In this document: positions 1-11,531 of the stretch, in pieces
Layout of the letters: each line of letters opens with the position of its first letter
Position numbering within the stretch: the first letter of the stretch is position 1
Assembly (NCBI GenBank): GCA_021234155.1
Contig: JAJEKV010000010.1
Location: forward strand, 19,009,418-19,073,417
From: Isoetes taiwanensis
Taxonomy: Eukaryota > Streptophyta > Lycopodiopsida > Isoetales > Isoetaceae
Direction: 5' to 3'
Length of the DNA: 64,000 nt
Translations under genes and position numbers: made by a program
The notes under the pieces: generated by a model
The model's database searches: none
Seen by the model: only the letters and a program-made list of their open reading frames with translations
Told to the model about the DNA's origin: nothing

Positions 1-1
1 A

Positions 2-154
2 CCAAACAAAAGCCATCTAGAGCTAACCATGAGTAAATCCAAAAAGACCGATTCAGCCCTTGCTGAGTTCACTAATCTGCACAACACTCCAGCTGCCAAT
101 ACTAGGAGTAAAAATAAAAGAGGCAAAGGGAAAAAGAGATCCATCAGACTCTAA
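2..154 (+). pseudogene. LINE ORF1 C-terminal tail (partial at window start)
   Basis: Frame 2 is open from the window edge to a TAA at 152-154. The last residues are very basic (RSKNKRGKGKKRSIRL). An ATG at 29 would give only 41 residues, so I read this as the C-terminus of LINE ORF1, the nucleic-acid-binding chaperone-like protein that normally lies just upstream of the endonuclease/RT ORF. The spacing to the ORF2 start at 193 (38 bases) fits that. Nothing else identifies it; an unrelated small ORF is possible. Confidence 0.45.
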
Positions 155-192
155 CTTCTTTGGTCCTTATTTGGTCTATTCCTTTTCTCCCA

Positions 193-883
193 ATGAGGAT
201 TCTTTCTTGGAATGTTAGGGGTATCAAAGGCCCCATCAAAAGGAGAAGAGTTATCTCCAAAATCAGAAACTATAATGCTGATGTCATTCTCCTTCAAGAA
301 GTCAAACTCCCTAAGTTTGAGATCTCCAATCTTGGTGATTGGATTTACCTGGGAGCCTACTCTACTTGGATTGAAGCCACTGGTAGAAGTGGTGGCATAA
401 TCATGATCTGGAAAAATCTTAAACATCTTTCCTTCTACAATTCTCCTTCTAAGATGTGGCAAGCTGTTACTTTTACAATTCAGGGCTCTGATTTTGGAAT
501 TATAAATGTTTATGCCTCCACTAACCCAAAGAATAAGGAAATGCTTTGGACAGAGATTAACTCCTAGATGCATAACAATCCCAATTCCGACTGGATTGTT
601 GCTGATGACTTCAACAGTACTCCTTCAAAAATATGAAACTTGGTAATAATATTAATATGTCCACTCTAGAGAGAAGTAATTGGGAAACCTTTACCTCAGA
701 TACTTCCCTTGTTTATGTGCCTTCTTCGCTACTTTCACATGGTCAAATAAACAGAAGGGAGACAAAAGAGTCTACTGTGCCTTAGACAGATTCTATGTGT
801 GTAGTCCTCACTCTTCTCTATGGGATAATTGCTATGTCACTAGTGATGAAGGGAATATTGTTTCTGACCATCAACCTAAATGA
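193..883 (+). pseudogene. LINE ORF2 N-terminus: AP endonuclease domain (frameshifted)
   Basis: This is the exonuclease-endonuclease-phosphatase domain that nicks target DNA to prime LINE insertion. The ATG at 193 is preferred over the upstream one at 160, because the protein then opens with MRILSWNVRGIKGP, the usual plant L1 start. The catalytic-type motif LLQEVKLPK (normally LLQETK) follows near residue 32, then RSGGIIMIW and INVYAS. A TAG at 565-567 ends the first block. The C-terminal part continues in other frames: WIVADDF at about 592, TWSNKQKGDKRVY at about 738-777 and the terminal SDHQPK at 863-880 (family SDHxPx). So the domain is recognisable along its whole length but broken by a stop and at least two frame changes. 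Confidence 0.8.
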
Positions 884-2440
884 CTCCTTTGTGAGGGATT
901 TCAGAGAATTCTACCAACACATTCATTGGGATATCAATCAGCATTCTATGAAGAACTTTTATGGTAAGATTAAGAGGATTAAAAACTGGACTAAGGAATG
1001 GTCCAAAAGCAGGCATCTCACCAAAGCTAGAGAGAAAGAGAACTTGATTTCTCAATTGAGAGATATTAGATCCCTTCTGCAGGAGGACCCTTACAGTCTT
1101 ATTCTGCAGATTGGTGAAGAATTGGTTGAGAATTATCTTAAAAGTATTGAGGAAATTGAAGCCAGAAACTCTAGAATTAAATGCAAAGTCAAATTTAATA
1201 AAGAAATGGATTGTGGTAGCTCCAGATTCTTCTTCAAATTGGCTAAAGTTAGGCTTCTCAGAAACTCAATTACTCAAGTTAGAACTGATACAGGTATATC
1301 CTTAGATGATCCTAAACTCATCAGGTCCTTTTTCCAAGAAAATTATGCCTCTCTCTTCTCCAAAGTCTCTGCTCAGACTTTTGGACAACATGATCCCTTA
1401 TTCTATTGATTGTCTGGAAGATTCCATTGTTAATCCTCCTTGTGAAAAAGAAGTTCTCAATATCTTGAAGAAATCCTTTGGCAAATGCAAGTCTCCTGGC
1501 CCTGATGGTCTTCCAAGTGAGTTTTATATCCACTTTTGGGATATTCTGAAATCTGATATTATTTCAATGGCTAGAGGCTTTTGGGAGGCTAATCATCTTC
1601 ATCCATCTATCTCAGCTGGCTTCATTGCCCTTATTCCTAAAGTAGATAATCCATCTGCTTTCTCTGATTGGAGGCCTATCTCTCTTACCAACACCTCCTA
1701 CAAAATTTATGCTAAAATTATTGCTAACAGGATTAAGGCATACCTGCAGAAGAATATATCTCAATATCAATCTGCCTTCCTGTCTAATCGTTTCATTTTG
1801 GACAACTACATTACTGCCATGGAAGGCCTTCATTGGAATAAGATTTCTAATCAAAATTGTGTGCTACTGAAGTTGGATTTTAAACATGCTTTTGACACTG
1901 TGAGATGGGATTTTCTTGACCTAGCTCTTTCTAAATTTGGCTTCCATCCTAAGCTCAAGCTTCTTATTCATGATCTGAATGTCAATTCAAATTCTGCTAT
2001 CATTCTCAATGGATCTCCTTCCCAATTCTTTCCTTTATCTCGTGGTGTTAGACAAGGCTGTCCCCTTGCTCCCTATCTATTCTTAATTTTGGCTGAAATG
2101 TTAATAAGGGCTATTCTGCATTTTAAAGATCTTGGAAGAATTAAGGGTCTCAAAATGCCAAAAAGTGAGGATTTTCTCACCATCTCTCAGATGATACATT
2201 TGCTTTATAGATGCATTGAATTCTTTCTTGACATTATCAAATAATTCTCAGCTGCTTCTGAAGTCCACCTAAATTTGGCCAAATGCATGATTATTGGTGA
2301 CAACATCCAGCCAAACTTTGCTGATATCAAAGTTCTAAGTTGTAATCAGGCCTCTATATCGCTGGGAATGCCTCTCTCTTTAAATCCATGTTTGAAAGGA
2401 CTATGGCAACCTATCATTGATAGTTGAATAATTATAGGGG
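884..2440 (+). pseudogene. LINE ORF2 reverse transcriptase domain (frameshifted)
   Basis: This block holds the linker and RVT_1 polymerase that copies LINE RNA at the nicked target. The linker is open in frame 3 to 1409; the RT then continues in another frame from about 1306 to 2244. Visible motifs in order are KSPGPDGLPSEFY, FIALIPKVDNP, DWRPISLTNTSYKI, YQSAFLSNRFILDN, LLKLDFKHAFDTVRWDFL (first catalytic Asp) and SRGVRQGCPLAPYLF. The FADD box expected around 2190 survives only as SDDT in a shifted frame, and stops follow. Length and motif order match plant L1 elements. The RT is clearly dead here; it could still have been mobilised in trans earlier. Confidence 0.88.
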
Positions 2441-3593
2441 TTGTTTATCCTAGCAGGTAGAACTCTCATTGCAAATTCAGTCCTGGCCATCTCTCACATT
2501 TATTTCTCCTCTGCTCTAGTGGCTCCAAAGGCTGTTTATTCTGAGTTAGAGAAAACCATCAGAAGATTTATTTGGAAGGGATCTCATCTAGTAAACTGGA
2601 AATATATTACCAAGCCAAAACAATTGGGTGATTTGGGCTGTAAAAACCTTCATTTGCAGGCCTGTGCCCTTGCTGGTAAATATGTATGGAAGTCCTTTAT
2701 TAATAATTCTAGTCCTTCTTCTCAGTTTATTAAATCTGGCTCTCTTGTTCTCATCCAGATGGTCACCCTTCTATTGCTCATATTATGCCAGATTCTTGTT
2801 TCAATGTTCTTCATCCTGGGCCTAACACTTCTCCTCTTATGAGGAACATAATTATGGCCTGGAATAAAGTACACTCTAGTTTTGACTATGCTGCTCCTTA
2901 GGATCTTAACTTGCAAGATGACTATCTTTTGGAACCTGCTCTTAAAACTCATCCCAACAAGGTTTTAGCCCTGAGACACCGAAGAATCTATAAGAAGTGG
3001 ACTGACTTTGGCCTCATGTTCCTAAGTGATCTCTACATTAACAACAAATTCATTTCTTGGAGAACTTTGAGGAATATTCTGCAGGAAACTTCTAGTGGCA
3101 AAAAGATATATCTTCATATTAAGTCTATACTTCCTTAAAACTGGTTGATTAATTCTGTACCTAAAGCAACTAACTGGTGTTTAGATGGTAAATGTCACTA
3201 CAAGGTTAGTAAGATCTACTCAGCCATAAACAGATCTGATGTCCCCTCCAAAGCAATCATTAAATGGTCTATCTTTGAAGAGGACGGTAATGCTCTCTTT
3301 CATGAAGTGTGGAATTCCTTCTGTCTTCCTAAGGTGAGCTTCTTTATTTGGCTTCTGGCTAACAAAAGTATACCAAACCTCCAAATGATCTCTAGAAGAA
3401 ATGATGATATCTCTGCCCTATGCCATCTTGGTTGCAGGATGGAAGAAAGTCTTGATCACATCTTCCTCTGCCCTAAACTTAATCCTTTTTGGTCTTGGTT
3501 TAATGATAAGTTGGGTTTTCTATTCCCCTCGAAAGTCACTGGCAATTTGTTAACTTATATTCAAAACAATTGTGCATTTGCCAACACTATTAT
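2441..3593 (+). pseudogene. LINE ORF2 C-terminal half with zf-RVT region
   Basis: Downstream of the polymerase the reading continues in pieces. The first, 2441-2842, contains RRFIWKG and WKYITKPKQLGDLG, typical of the region after the plant L1 RT. Next is 2911-3138, and then 3145-3593. The last piece has FHEVWNSFCLPKVSFFIWLL, then a Cys/His cluster with CHLGCRMEESLDHIFLCP, the zf-RVT zinc-binding module of plant LINEs. The frame is cut after ANT-I by the solo LTR at 3594 and resumes at 5961. Confidence 0.8.
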
Positions 3594-5955
3594 TGTAACG
3601 GATCTAGGATATTGAGAATTAATACGTCGTATATGTAGAAATTATACGGACAGAATACTGGTGGCTAAAAATAAATATAAGTACAGAGAAAAGCATTTGG
3701 AAAAAGATTGATTGCAGAAGGATTGCTGAAGGAGCGAATCGCGTGCAGAGCTTTGGGAGCGTGTTGGAGCGCAAAAGAAGCAACAAGCAGGATTCCAGGT
3801 GGGGATCAAGCCTTACAGGGGTTTTCTAGTGTAGCAAAATTGTGTTGATACGGTAGGATTGTTCTAGAACTGAACAGAACTTGGCATGGATAAGAGTAAA
3901 TTGTCAGCGCGTGGATATGAATTAACTTGCATGATTGTATATGTAAGTATTTAATGATCGCATATAAAAAGCTTGCAAAAGCATCATAGATCTAATGATT
4001 TCTAGGGAGTTGATCATTTAAACCATGCCAGAAATGATTGGAATAGCAGATTAGAACCTGAGGGCTGGATTAAGATAAAAGTATGGCAGAAATTAGTTAA
4101 AACTGTAAAAGTTTCTCTTGCATGCTGTCGTTTGCATAGCATGAACCTGATGAATTGTAATGATCAGAAAGCATGAAAAGTTACATGAAAATGGATTAGA
4201 ATTGAAGTGATGAGTTCAGAACTGGCAAAGACTGCAGTATTTTTCTTGAATGCTGCTGGAATAACGACGTGATCTTGCCGATTTGGCATGCTGCAAAAGC
4301 ATGTGGATCACCCTGAAATGGGCCGATTTTGGCCTTAGGAGGATCGAAATGGAGAAATAATACAGAATTAGGAAGATTGGGATTAGAATCTGGCTGTCAA
4401 AATCATGATCTTGGTGCTGAGAAATGGATTCAGAACTGCCGGAATAGGGCCAGAAACTAGCCGAAATTGCTAAGAAACCCCTTTGGCAGCAAGATCAGAA
4501 GTGGGCAGGACTTCTTGGCATGGATTCGATGGCCTGGAGGCCATATCCGGCAGCTGCAGGCCGGAATCGTGACCTGTAACGCAGTTAGGGTTAGGTTAGA
4601 TAATAAAAATGTTAACAATTTAGTTAATTGTTAGTAAGGAAGTAATATATTAAAGTTAAAGATAAGGCTAAAGTTAAAATATTAAGGGTGGTTTGGAGCA
4701 AGAGTTGGGCTTGAAATTTATGGAAGATTAAGGCCTAAGTTACGGAGGGTTATGTTAATGGTTATAAATTGTTTATGATTATGATATGGGTAGTTTAGAA
4801 AGTTAGCTAGTTATCTATTAAAACCTTGGAATTAGCTAAATTGAAGTGGGAAAAGAAAATACAAGGCATAGGGGTTAGAATGCTATAGATTAATATTATT
4901 AAAGTCTCTAGTAACCTTATTGTTAGTGAATTTTTTTGGAAAGATGTAGACGTTTATTGTAATTTAATAGGGATGTTTGCATTTTGCATTATTAAGGCTA
5001 TGGTTGGACGTTTCATGTTACATAAAGTGTGAATTATGGAATTATTTGATGTTGAGTATGTTAAGGCATGGGCATGATGGTGAATTGTATGTAAGTGTAT
5101 ATGGGGAAATTCTTTGATATAGACCTCTGGGGCCGGAGTCTAGGTGCGATGGTCTAGACTCACGGTTTTGCACAGTGCTATGTAAATGGTATTATATGAA
5201 CATCGGGCGTTGGTACCGTATGGTACAACGTCATGCACAGTAAGTGGTCCTCCAATGCTGGACGCAGCGTGGATGGGTGTGTACACACGTGGTTACCCTG
5301 CCTCTATGTCACTGGCCTGATCAGCCGAGTTGACCTTGCTCAGACCCAGAGGAATATTGGTTGCAATGTTAATGCTTTGGTTGCTTGGCTATTGTATATT
5401 TGGGTTTTAAAGTTGGAATCAAGTTGCAATGGTTGTGCTTAGTATACTTATGCATTGTGATTATGCTGGTTGGACTAGTAACTTGGATTGCAGGGGCGAG
5501 GTTACGGTAAGGCTAAGTTATTGTTCTAAGTTAATGCTTGTGGTAATTGATGCTTGATATATTCTAAATCCCTGATCCCCACTTAGTCCGTGTGACTAAC
5601 CCCGTGGTTAATGGTGTAAGCAGAGGTGCGAGATGCTCCAGAAAGTAGCCAAGCTTCGGAAAGGCGAGAGTAGAAGTGTGTGGATTGCTAGACAATGTAT
5701 TTGATTAATATAACCATTATTATTATGGATCGGCTTAAACTATAAATATTTGTAAACTTTGGTTGTTGTGTGGGATTTTTTGCCGAGCAATGGCAAGTAT
5801 AGAATTTTTGGGACCTTAGAACATGTATAAAGATTAAATTCTTTACCTAGATATGCTTGTATCAATTTCTTGAGTTGCAAAGGTTAAGTAGATCCAACGG
5901 TAGAGATCGATGGGATCTCCAGTTACCGAGAGGTTAACTGGACAGGCCCGTCACA
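3594..5955 (+). mobile_element. solo LTR (Ty3-type candidate), 2362 bp, TSD ATTAT
   Basis: The segment starts TGTAACGG and ends CCGTCACA, so its ends are TG..CA with an 8-base imperfect inverted repeat. It is flanked by the 5-base direct repeat ATTAT (3589-3593 and 5956-5960). No primer-binding site, polypurine tract or coding region is seen, so I call it a solo LTR left by recombination between two LTRs. A TATA-like tataaaaag lies near 3963. The long LTR and the TGTxACGG start suggest a Ty3/gypsy family, but no pol sequence proves it. The strand is nominal. A short ORF at 5233-5442 has no recognised domain and is probably chance. Confidence 0.82.
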
Positions 5956-6197
5956 ATTATGTTTATTGCATTATGGAATATTTGGAAAGCAAGGAATAGA
6001 ATTGTTTATGGGAAGAAGAACCTCTCAATTTTCTGGATTAAGATGCATTTTTAGCTTGATATTGAATCTACTGCCCCAGCCCATAAAAGGAAATTTGCTG
6101 ACAAGTATAACAGAAAATGGGACTCAATTGGTGTTTTGATTTATTTCTCTCTAATTTGAATGTCATTGATTCTAATTCTGTCTCCACCCACATGTAG
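5956..6197 (+). pseudogene. end of LINE ORF2 resumed after the solo LTR
   Basis: After the second ATTAT copy the L1 frame resumes with FIALWNIWKARNRIVYGKK, the usual C-terminal signature of plant L1 ORF2 proteins, and stops at about 6054. Joining 3593 to 5961 keeps the codon frame. The rest, to about 6197, is 3' untranslated LINE sequence up to the next insertion. Confidence 0.8.
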
Positions 6198-8028
6198 TTG
6201 GCCACACTAGAGTACGTGCAGTTGGCCAGGCAGGTTTCAGCCCTGCCCACTCCACGAGTGATCATATTTTTACTCTCAGAATCCTTATGGAAGCTAGCCG
6301 CAATGCACGGCGTGACTTGTATTGTTGTTTCGTGGATTTTAAGGCGGCGTAAGATACGGTCCCTGGGGACCTGTTGTGGCAATGCTTGCAGGAGCTACAT
6401 GTCCCACAGGATTTGCAGAATGCCATCTACCGGCTCTATGACGGAATATATGCCACTTTGCCTGTGTCAGACCACCGGGTGAACAACACCATAGGTGTTA
6501 AACAGGGATGCCCATTTTCTCCAACGCTTTTTGGATTATATTGACAAATTGGAGATCTGGATGCAAGAACATGGAGGTGGTGGCCCGCAGTTGCCAGAGG
6601 CATATACAGTAAAACAGTTGCTCTATGCAGACGATCTGGGCTTATTGTCCCATACAGCTGGGAGTATGCAGAAACATTTGGATGCTCTCAGTCAATTCTG
6701 TGACATAGCAGGAATGACAGTCAACCAGCAGAAAATCAAGATGTTGCCAATCCTGTCTGCGCATCATGATATCCCAGACTTCTATTACAGAGGACAAAGG
6801 ATGGAAGTTGTAAGGACCTTTAAATATCTGGAAATCAATTTCTCTGCTAACATGCTACGGGTTGACTGTGTAGAAAGAAGGGTCAGCACGGGATGGAAAG
6901 ACCTGTATGCAATACAGAATAGCTATTACAGAATAGATCTCTGCGATTGGGCACGCAAAGCACACCTGTTCCGAGCACTCGTGGAACCAGTATTGCTGTA
7001 TGGGGTAGAGGTCTGGGGGCCAACGGTTAGCAAGGGTACTTGGGATAAGCTAGAGAGGGTATAGAAGGCTTTCCTGACATACAGCCTAGGCATCAAGGAC
7101 ACGGTGCCTTATCCAATTTTGCTGTATGAGACTGGCTTTTGGCCCCTGCAGCATTCTGCTATGCACAGGCACCTTGCGTATTTCCATAAGGTTGACAGAA
7201 TGGATGCACAACGTCTTCCTCCCCGGGCTCTGTTATTGGCACAAGGGCCACAACGTCTGAAGAGAGTGTGGGAGGAGCATTGTAGGGGATGGTTCGCAAG
7301 ATGGTCCATAGACTATCAACACATTATAGATATGTCGGATATCGCGGAGCAGGAGCTGCATTTGAATGAGCGCTTTGCTGCCTCCCTGTGGGATGCGCCC
7401 ACTCTTGCAAAGCCCAAAACAGAGCACTACCGCACACAGGTTAATCCGTTGCTTGAACATGGCCCCCACCAGCATTTGAAGGCACACATCTCTACCAAGA
7501 AATGGAGAGCTATAGCTGCAATAAGGACAGGGTCCCACCATCTCAAAATTGAGACAGGCCGCTGGGGTATGAATGGAGGGCAGGGAATCCCCCGGCATGA
7601 GAGATTATGCCAGTGCTGTCACATGCAGATAGTAGAAGATGAACACCATGCTCTACATGAATGCCCAGCATATGCACACATCCGAGCAGCTCATGCCGAT
7701 CTCAGATGCTCTGAGATAGCAATTCATCAACTGCTGGCTTCGCCAATGGTTGCACGTCTCGCATCCTACATTCTGCAAGTCTCCACCGTCAGGGAGTCCC
7801 TCACAGCACAGGGAATTTGAGCGCCCAGATAGGGCCTTTGAACGCCCACTACAAGGGTTTTTCCTCCCACATGGGGTGTTTTTTCATCCCAGTGGTAGAG
7901 GCACATTGTACAGGGTTTCTGTGGTTTTCTTTTGTGTTTGGAAACTTTCCGCTATATTGTATCACCGTCTCATAGGCCAATTGGCCTCCGTGGACGTTAA
8001 AATATACTTCCTTCCTTCCTTCCTTCCT
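6198..8028 (+). mobile_element. second LINE, 5'-truncated, ending in a (TTCC)n tail
   Basis: A different non-LTR element is inserted in the 3' part of the L1. It begins inside the RT domain (5' truncation typical of LINEs) and runs through the C-terminal finger and a 3' untranslated region. The end is ggccaattggcctccg, GTGGACGTTAAAATA, then about five TTCC units (8008-8028) instead of poly(A). Two relatives of the same 3' end lie on the minus strand at 34635 and 53850, each with a different microsatellite. Microsatellite tails are known from RTE/CR1-like LINEs; the clade here is not settled. No clear target duplication was found. Confidence 0.78.
6213..7820 (+). pseudogene. reverse transcriptase C-terminal part of the second LINE
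   Basis: The RT opens with AGFSPAHSTSDHIFTLR and CCFVDFKAA-stop-DTV, where the first catalytic Asp sits in VDFKAA and a TAA interrupts the motif at about 6350. GVKQGCPFSPTLFG follows, then a one-to-two base frameshift at about 6540, then QLLYADDLGLLS carrying the catalytic YADD. The thumb region ends with LLYGVEVWGP. An in-frame TAG at 7062 separates the last block (to 7820), which ends with a Cys/His finger: RLCQCCHMQIVEDEHHALHECP. The same C-terminal block occurs at 34820-35175 and 54060-54515. The element is inactive, with at least two stops and one frameshift. Confidence 0.85.
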
Positions 8029-8852
8029 TTTGTGATGCTGTTAGCTTATCTGAACCTGTGTAAGAAGAGCTTGGAGGAATTGGGAGACACTCTTTTAAAG
8101 AAGGAGGCAGACCTGGAATTAAATTTGTGGTTGAGCAGATTAAGTATGAAAGACACAGATTCATGCAAGAAAACAGATTTACCTGGTTTATTGCAGAGAA
8201 GTGGTTCAGGTGTATTGCATGTTTGATTTCATCTCTATGTACCATTACTATATGTCAGTGGATCAGTTCTCAAGATACAGGGAGCAGTACTACACTCATA
8301 GATTGCTGGCAGACTTATATGGTTCCTTATTGAGCTTAAGTGAAACTGCACACTCTTCTTTGGATGATGCTGCTGTGGAGACAGATGACCTTTATACCTG
8401 TGGTTCTGCTGTCCCTTTCTACTCTTACTTTAATGCCAAACTTGACTCACTTTGCTCATAAATTGTTTTCCTGCCTAGCCTTCTTTTATATCTCCTTGGA
8501 ATATCCGCTCACCTGCCTTGCTTCCAACAGCTCAACTTTATCTCCTAATCTGGTCTTATTTACCTTTAGGTGGTGGCTAAGCTCAATTTTGGTTGGGGTC
8601 GTGGTTGAACTCCTTTGATTTGAAGACTGATACATGAAAGTTGACTTTCTGTCTTTGGGGTCAAATCTACAATCTTTTGACTTGTCTTTATATTTGTTTT
8701 GACTTTATCTCCCCTTTCCTTTTCTGGATGGTTGGAGTCAGATGTATTTTGCTTCAATGGCTTCTGCTGTTCATAGCAGAACTATGTATTGTTTTTCTTG
8801 ATTAATGGAAAAATCTACTCTTACTCTCAAAAAAAAAAAAAAAAAAAAAAAA
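8029..8852 (+). mobile_element. 3' end of the L1-type LINE with poly(A)
   Basis: This is host L1 sequence downstream of the second LINE. The stretch 8201-8461 can be read as an 86-residue frame ending DSLCS, without a recognised domain; I treat it as LINE 3' sequence, not a gene. T- and C-rich 3' sequence follows and ends in an uninterrupted A-run at 8829-8852, the retrotransposition tail of the plus-strand LINE. Confidence 0.6.
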
Positions 8853-8895
8853 TTCTCGGAATACCCCATTGAACTATGGCGTTTCATTTATTTAA

Positions 8896-8987
8896 TACAA
8901 GAAATTTATCGCGGCGGCCAAGGCCGCCGCGAACATTTCTCTTTCCCAGTAGTCACCGCCGCGAACATTTCTCTTTCCCAGTAGTCA
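8896..8987. repeat. GC-rich palindromic module, copy 1, with tandem duplication of its right arm
   Basis: A near-perfect inverted repeat: AGAAATTTATCGCGGCGGCC is opposed to GGCCGCCGCGAACATTTCT, centred on 'aa' near 8921. The right arm plus ctttcccagtagtca is repeated once more directly (about 8924-8955 and 8956-8987). Two more copies of the palindrome lie at 26872-26918 and 52779-52830 in unrelated surroundings. No coding sequence is associated with it. Confidence 0.75.
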
Positions 8988-10154
8988 TGTTCTCTGTCAC
9001 TTATAGGCTAAAATTCTGGTTTGATCTTGTATTCATTCGAGAACATGCGGGATTTGAACACGCACTATTGCCTTGTGTCTTAGCATCAAGTTGGATATTC
9101 CAATGACATGATTTTTCTAAAGACATCATCAAAAGTTGCACAGAGAATGCTGGACCTACACAGCGTGCTCCCTCTGATTCAAGGATTACACATCGTCCTG
9201 GAAAATCATGTGTTCCCCGATGATCCATACTTGCTGCAAGCAACCAGAATGCTTTAAGATTTGATGAAAAGCATGATAAAAAAGTACCTTGATAAAACAC
9301 TTGCCTATGACCCTTGATGTATCCAATCACATGCTCGTCATAATTAAAACCGACCTTTTTCTTAATACCCTTTGCAATGTTTTTCTTATTCCTTTGACTT
9401 TTTTTGCATGTATTTGTAGTTGATGTTTTTTATGGCACTCCAAGCTGGCTGGATGAAGTTGAGCGCAAGTTTCAGGAGCGCAGTGAATAGAATGGAAAGA
9501 AAGTAACGAAAACGAAGCTTTCGTCTGTGCCACTTCTATCTTCGCAAATTCCTTTACACTAACATGCTTGTCATATTTAAGTGCCTTACGCAGTTGTTGT
9601 TCTCATCGTGCAACATCAGTATCAGTTACATAGCCTTCAAAAAGTTAACTTAAGTACATTACCCTCAGCTAAAAGTTAAAAGTTAAGAACAAATGTGGAT
9701 ATGATCGTTATCGAATATTGTACAAAACATCACTTAAAATAGCAAGAATGCACATATTTGACGGTGCTGCAAACTATGGGCGCATGCTAACTTGCACATC
9801 CATTTAGAACACCACCAAATGCTGTTGCATGAGCCAAGCTGCATCGATTTGTATAACAGAATTTACCTTTGAGCTGCCCTGTTAGACATAACTGCTCACG
9901 CATTTGTCGGAGGCAGGAAAATGGAGGGAGCATAGTATGCATGAAAGTAATCTGCTTTCGTGGGATCTTAAGTTCAGGTTAGCTGGGAAATCTTTAAGTT
10001 GTTGTCTTGAACAATAATGGTCAAGACTTATGCCCATCCTAACCTATTAAATGAATCTGTGCAAGTTTTGGAAAAGAGGAAAACATGGTCTTTTAGAATG
10101 CCATGCTTGGAGTTTAGGTAAGCACAAGGATTTTGGTTAGTTTTTCAATATAGA
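8988..10154. other. non-genic stretch with a possible exon remnant (about 9330-9640, minus)
   Basis: No full gene was found. On the minus strand 9340-9590 reads ALKYDKHVSVKEFAKIEVAQ and then runs on to about 9330, which looks more protein-like than its surroundings. It has no start, splice sites or recognised domain, and stops occur nearby. The rest is unremarkable AT-rich sequence. Confidence 0.3.
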
Positions 10155-11531
10155 TTTTTTTTTTTTTTTTTTTTTTTAAGGACGACAAGAAAAATCAAGA
10201 TACATACAAGGGACCTGTGACATGGGTCCACTAAGAAAAACCACCCATACACAGTATATACTTACACTCCTTGTGCCACCTTGAGGCGTTTAATGGCCTC
10301 ATCACAATCAACATGGTCTACCACATCGAGATGATCATCAATAGACATCAAATTATCATACCACTGAATAGAACGAGGCGGGATAGCCTCGTGAGATGAC
10401 ATAACAGACTTCTTCCTTGCCGCCTTCTTCCAATTGACATGCTGCCATGACTCTTTTGCGCACAGAAGATTAGGACCTCAGCCATAACAACCTCAGAAAC
10501 ATGAGAGGAAGAAGCATCAACATGGAGAGAAGAATGAACTACAGGTACAGATGATGGCGCTAAAGACGACACTGTCGGAACTGGAACTAGAGCATCTTCC
10601 ATGGATGAGGAGTGCAACACAACTGGTAAAGGTTGATCATGAATAGATGAAGAAGTAACAACGGAGCTTGAGCCTGAGAAGACGGCTGAACAGATGCCTG
10701 AGATGCACGAGTGCCTCGACGAAATCTAGCAAAAGCCTCCTTGTCAGGAAACAGACGGGCTAATTCTGGACCATTCCGAAGCTTAAGATCCAACTTCTTA
10801 TACCAAGGCCCACTTTTCACCACTATACAATCTGGTAAAGCCGAGTCCACTGGCATTGAGACACAAATCCTCGGACCGTTCATGATGGAATGTGAGATAT
10901 GAACCCCAAGACCAGTTGCAATTGCAACTAGAAATTGATGGGCCATTAGATCAGGAGGAAGATTAGGTATCGAGAACCAACAAGGCATCTTTAATGCGCG
11001 AACCATATCTGGTGTAAAACCAGGAGAGTAATACTGATACAACATATATTCCCCACCAAGTGGATCAATCCCTCCTGATACCAAAGAGTCCACTGCATCA
11101 CTACTTTCAAACATAATAAGAACAAAGTTTTTCGCCAACAACTTGATGGACTGAAAAGGAGGAAGCTGAAGGCGTCTCAAAAGTCGAGATAACCAAATAC
11201 GGAACCGTGAAAAATTCAAATAGCCACCAGTAAAATAACCAAGGACTGCACATGAGGATAGGTTCTCAGCACACTTAATATGAGCTTGATGGTCCACCTC
11301 AACCACAGGAATACCAGAAGCTTCAACTACATCCTGACAGTCAGACTGGTAAAATATATCATCTGGAGGCAATATAGAATGTCTTGCTGCAGTACAACAA
11401 TTGCTGAGAGTGTTGAGAAGCCATGCCATGCCAATCAAAAACTCATGTTTCACAACGCAATAGATCAGCAAAAGAACAACTGATCTATCAAAAAGAGCAT
11501 TGCAAAAAGATAGCATGTAAAGCAGCGGCAT
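10155..11531 (-). mobile_element. LINE carrying ORF1 only, poly(A) on minus strand
   Basis: On the minus strand a DUF4283-like ORF1 is followed after a few hundred bases by a 3' end and an A-tail (T-run 10155-10177 on the plus strand). The last roughly 100 bases before the tail match the LINE 3' end at 30880-31025: both contain tgtgtatgggtggttttgct-like sequence and cacaggtcccttgtatgtat. No endonuclease or RT lies between ORF1 and the tail, so ORF2 was lost or this is a non-autonomous derivative. The 5' boundary and target duplication were not resolved. Confidence 0.6.
10587..11531 (-). pseudogene. LINE ORF1-like protein with DUF4283-type region
   Basis: A 314-residue open frame. Its middle follows the layout of the DUF4283/gag-like domain of plant LINE ORF1 proteins: KNFVLIMFESSDAVDSLVSG, then GGEYMLYQYYSPGF, MPCWFSIPNLPPDLM, LGVHISHSIMNGPRICVSM and LPDCIVVKSG (family: 'PxWVRLPxLP..', 'ARxCVEVD..LPDxI'). 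These proteins bind LINE RNA in ribonucleoprotein particles. The first 50 or so residues are hydrophobic and may not belong. Downstream the frame shifts into a Ser/Val-rich reading (10348-10620) that probably was the natural C-terminus. The start is uncertain. Confidence 0.55.

Larger units (their letters stand above)
1..8852 (+). mobile_element. L1-type LINE, decayed, split by two later insertions
   Basis: The window opens inside a plant L1-type non-LTR retrotransposon. In order it shows the tail of ORF1, an apurinic endonuclease, a reverse transcriptase, a zf-RVT-type zinc-binding region and an A-rich end (A-run 8829-8852). Two later insertions interrupt it: a solo LTR at 3594-5955 and another LINE at about 6198-8028. 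Several stops and frameshifts show that it can no longer move by itself. Its 5' end, and so its 5' target duplication, lies before base 1. Removing the solo LTR restores the reading frame, which confirms that both flanks belong to one element. Confidence 0.88.

Noticed and set aside
7109-7598. Minus-strand ORFs opposite the LINE RT
   Set aside because: Shadows of the plus-strand coding region, without domains.
6198-8028. Target duplication for the second LINE
   Set aside because: No convincing direct repeat was found between the sequence near 6198 and that after 8028.
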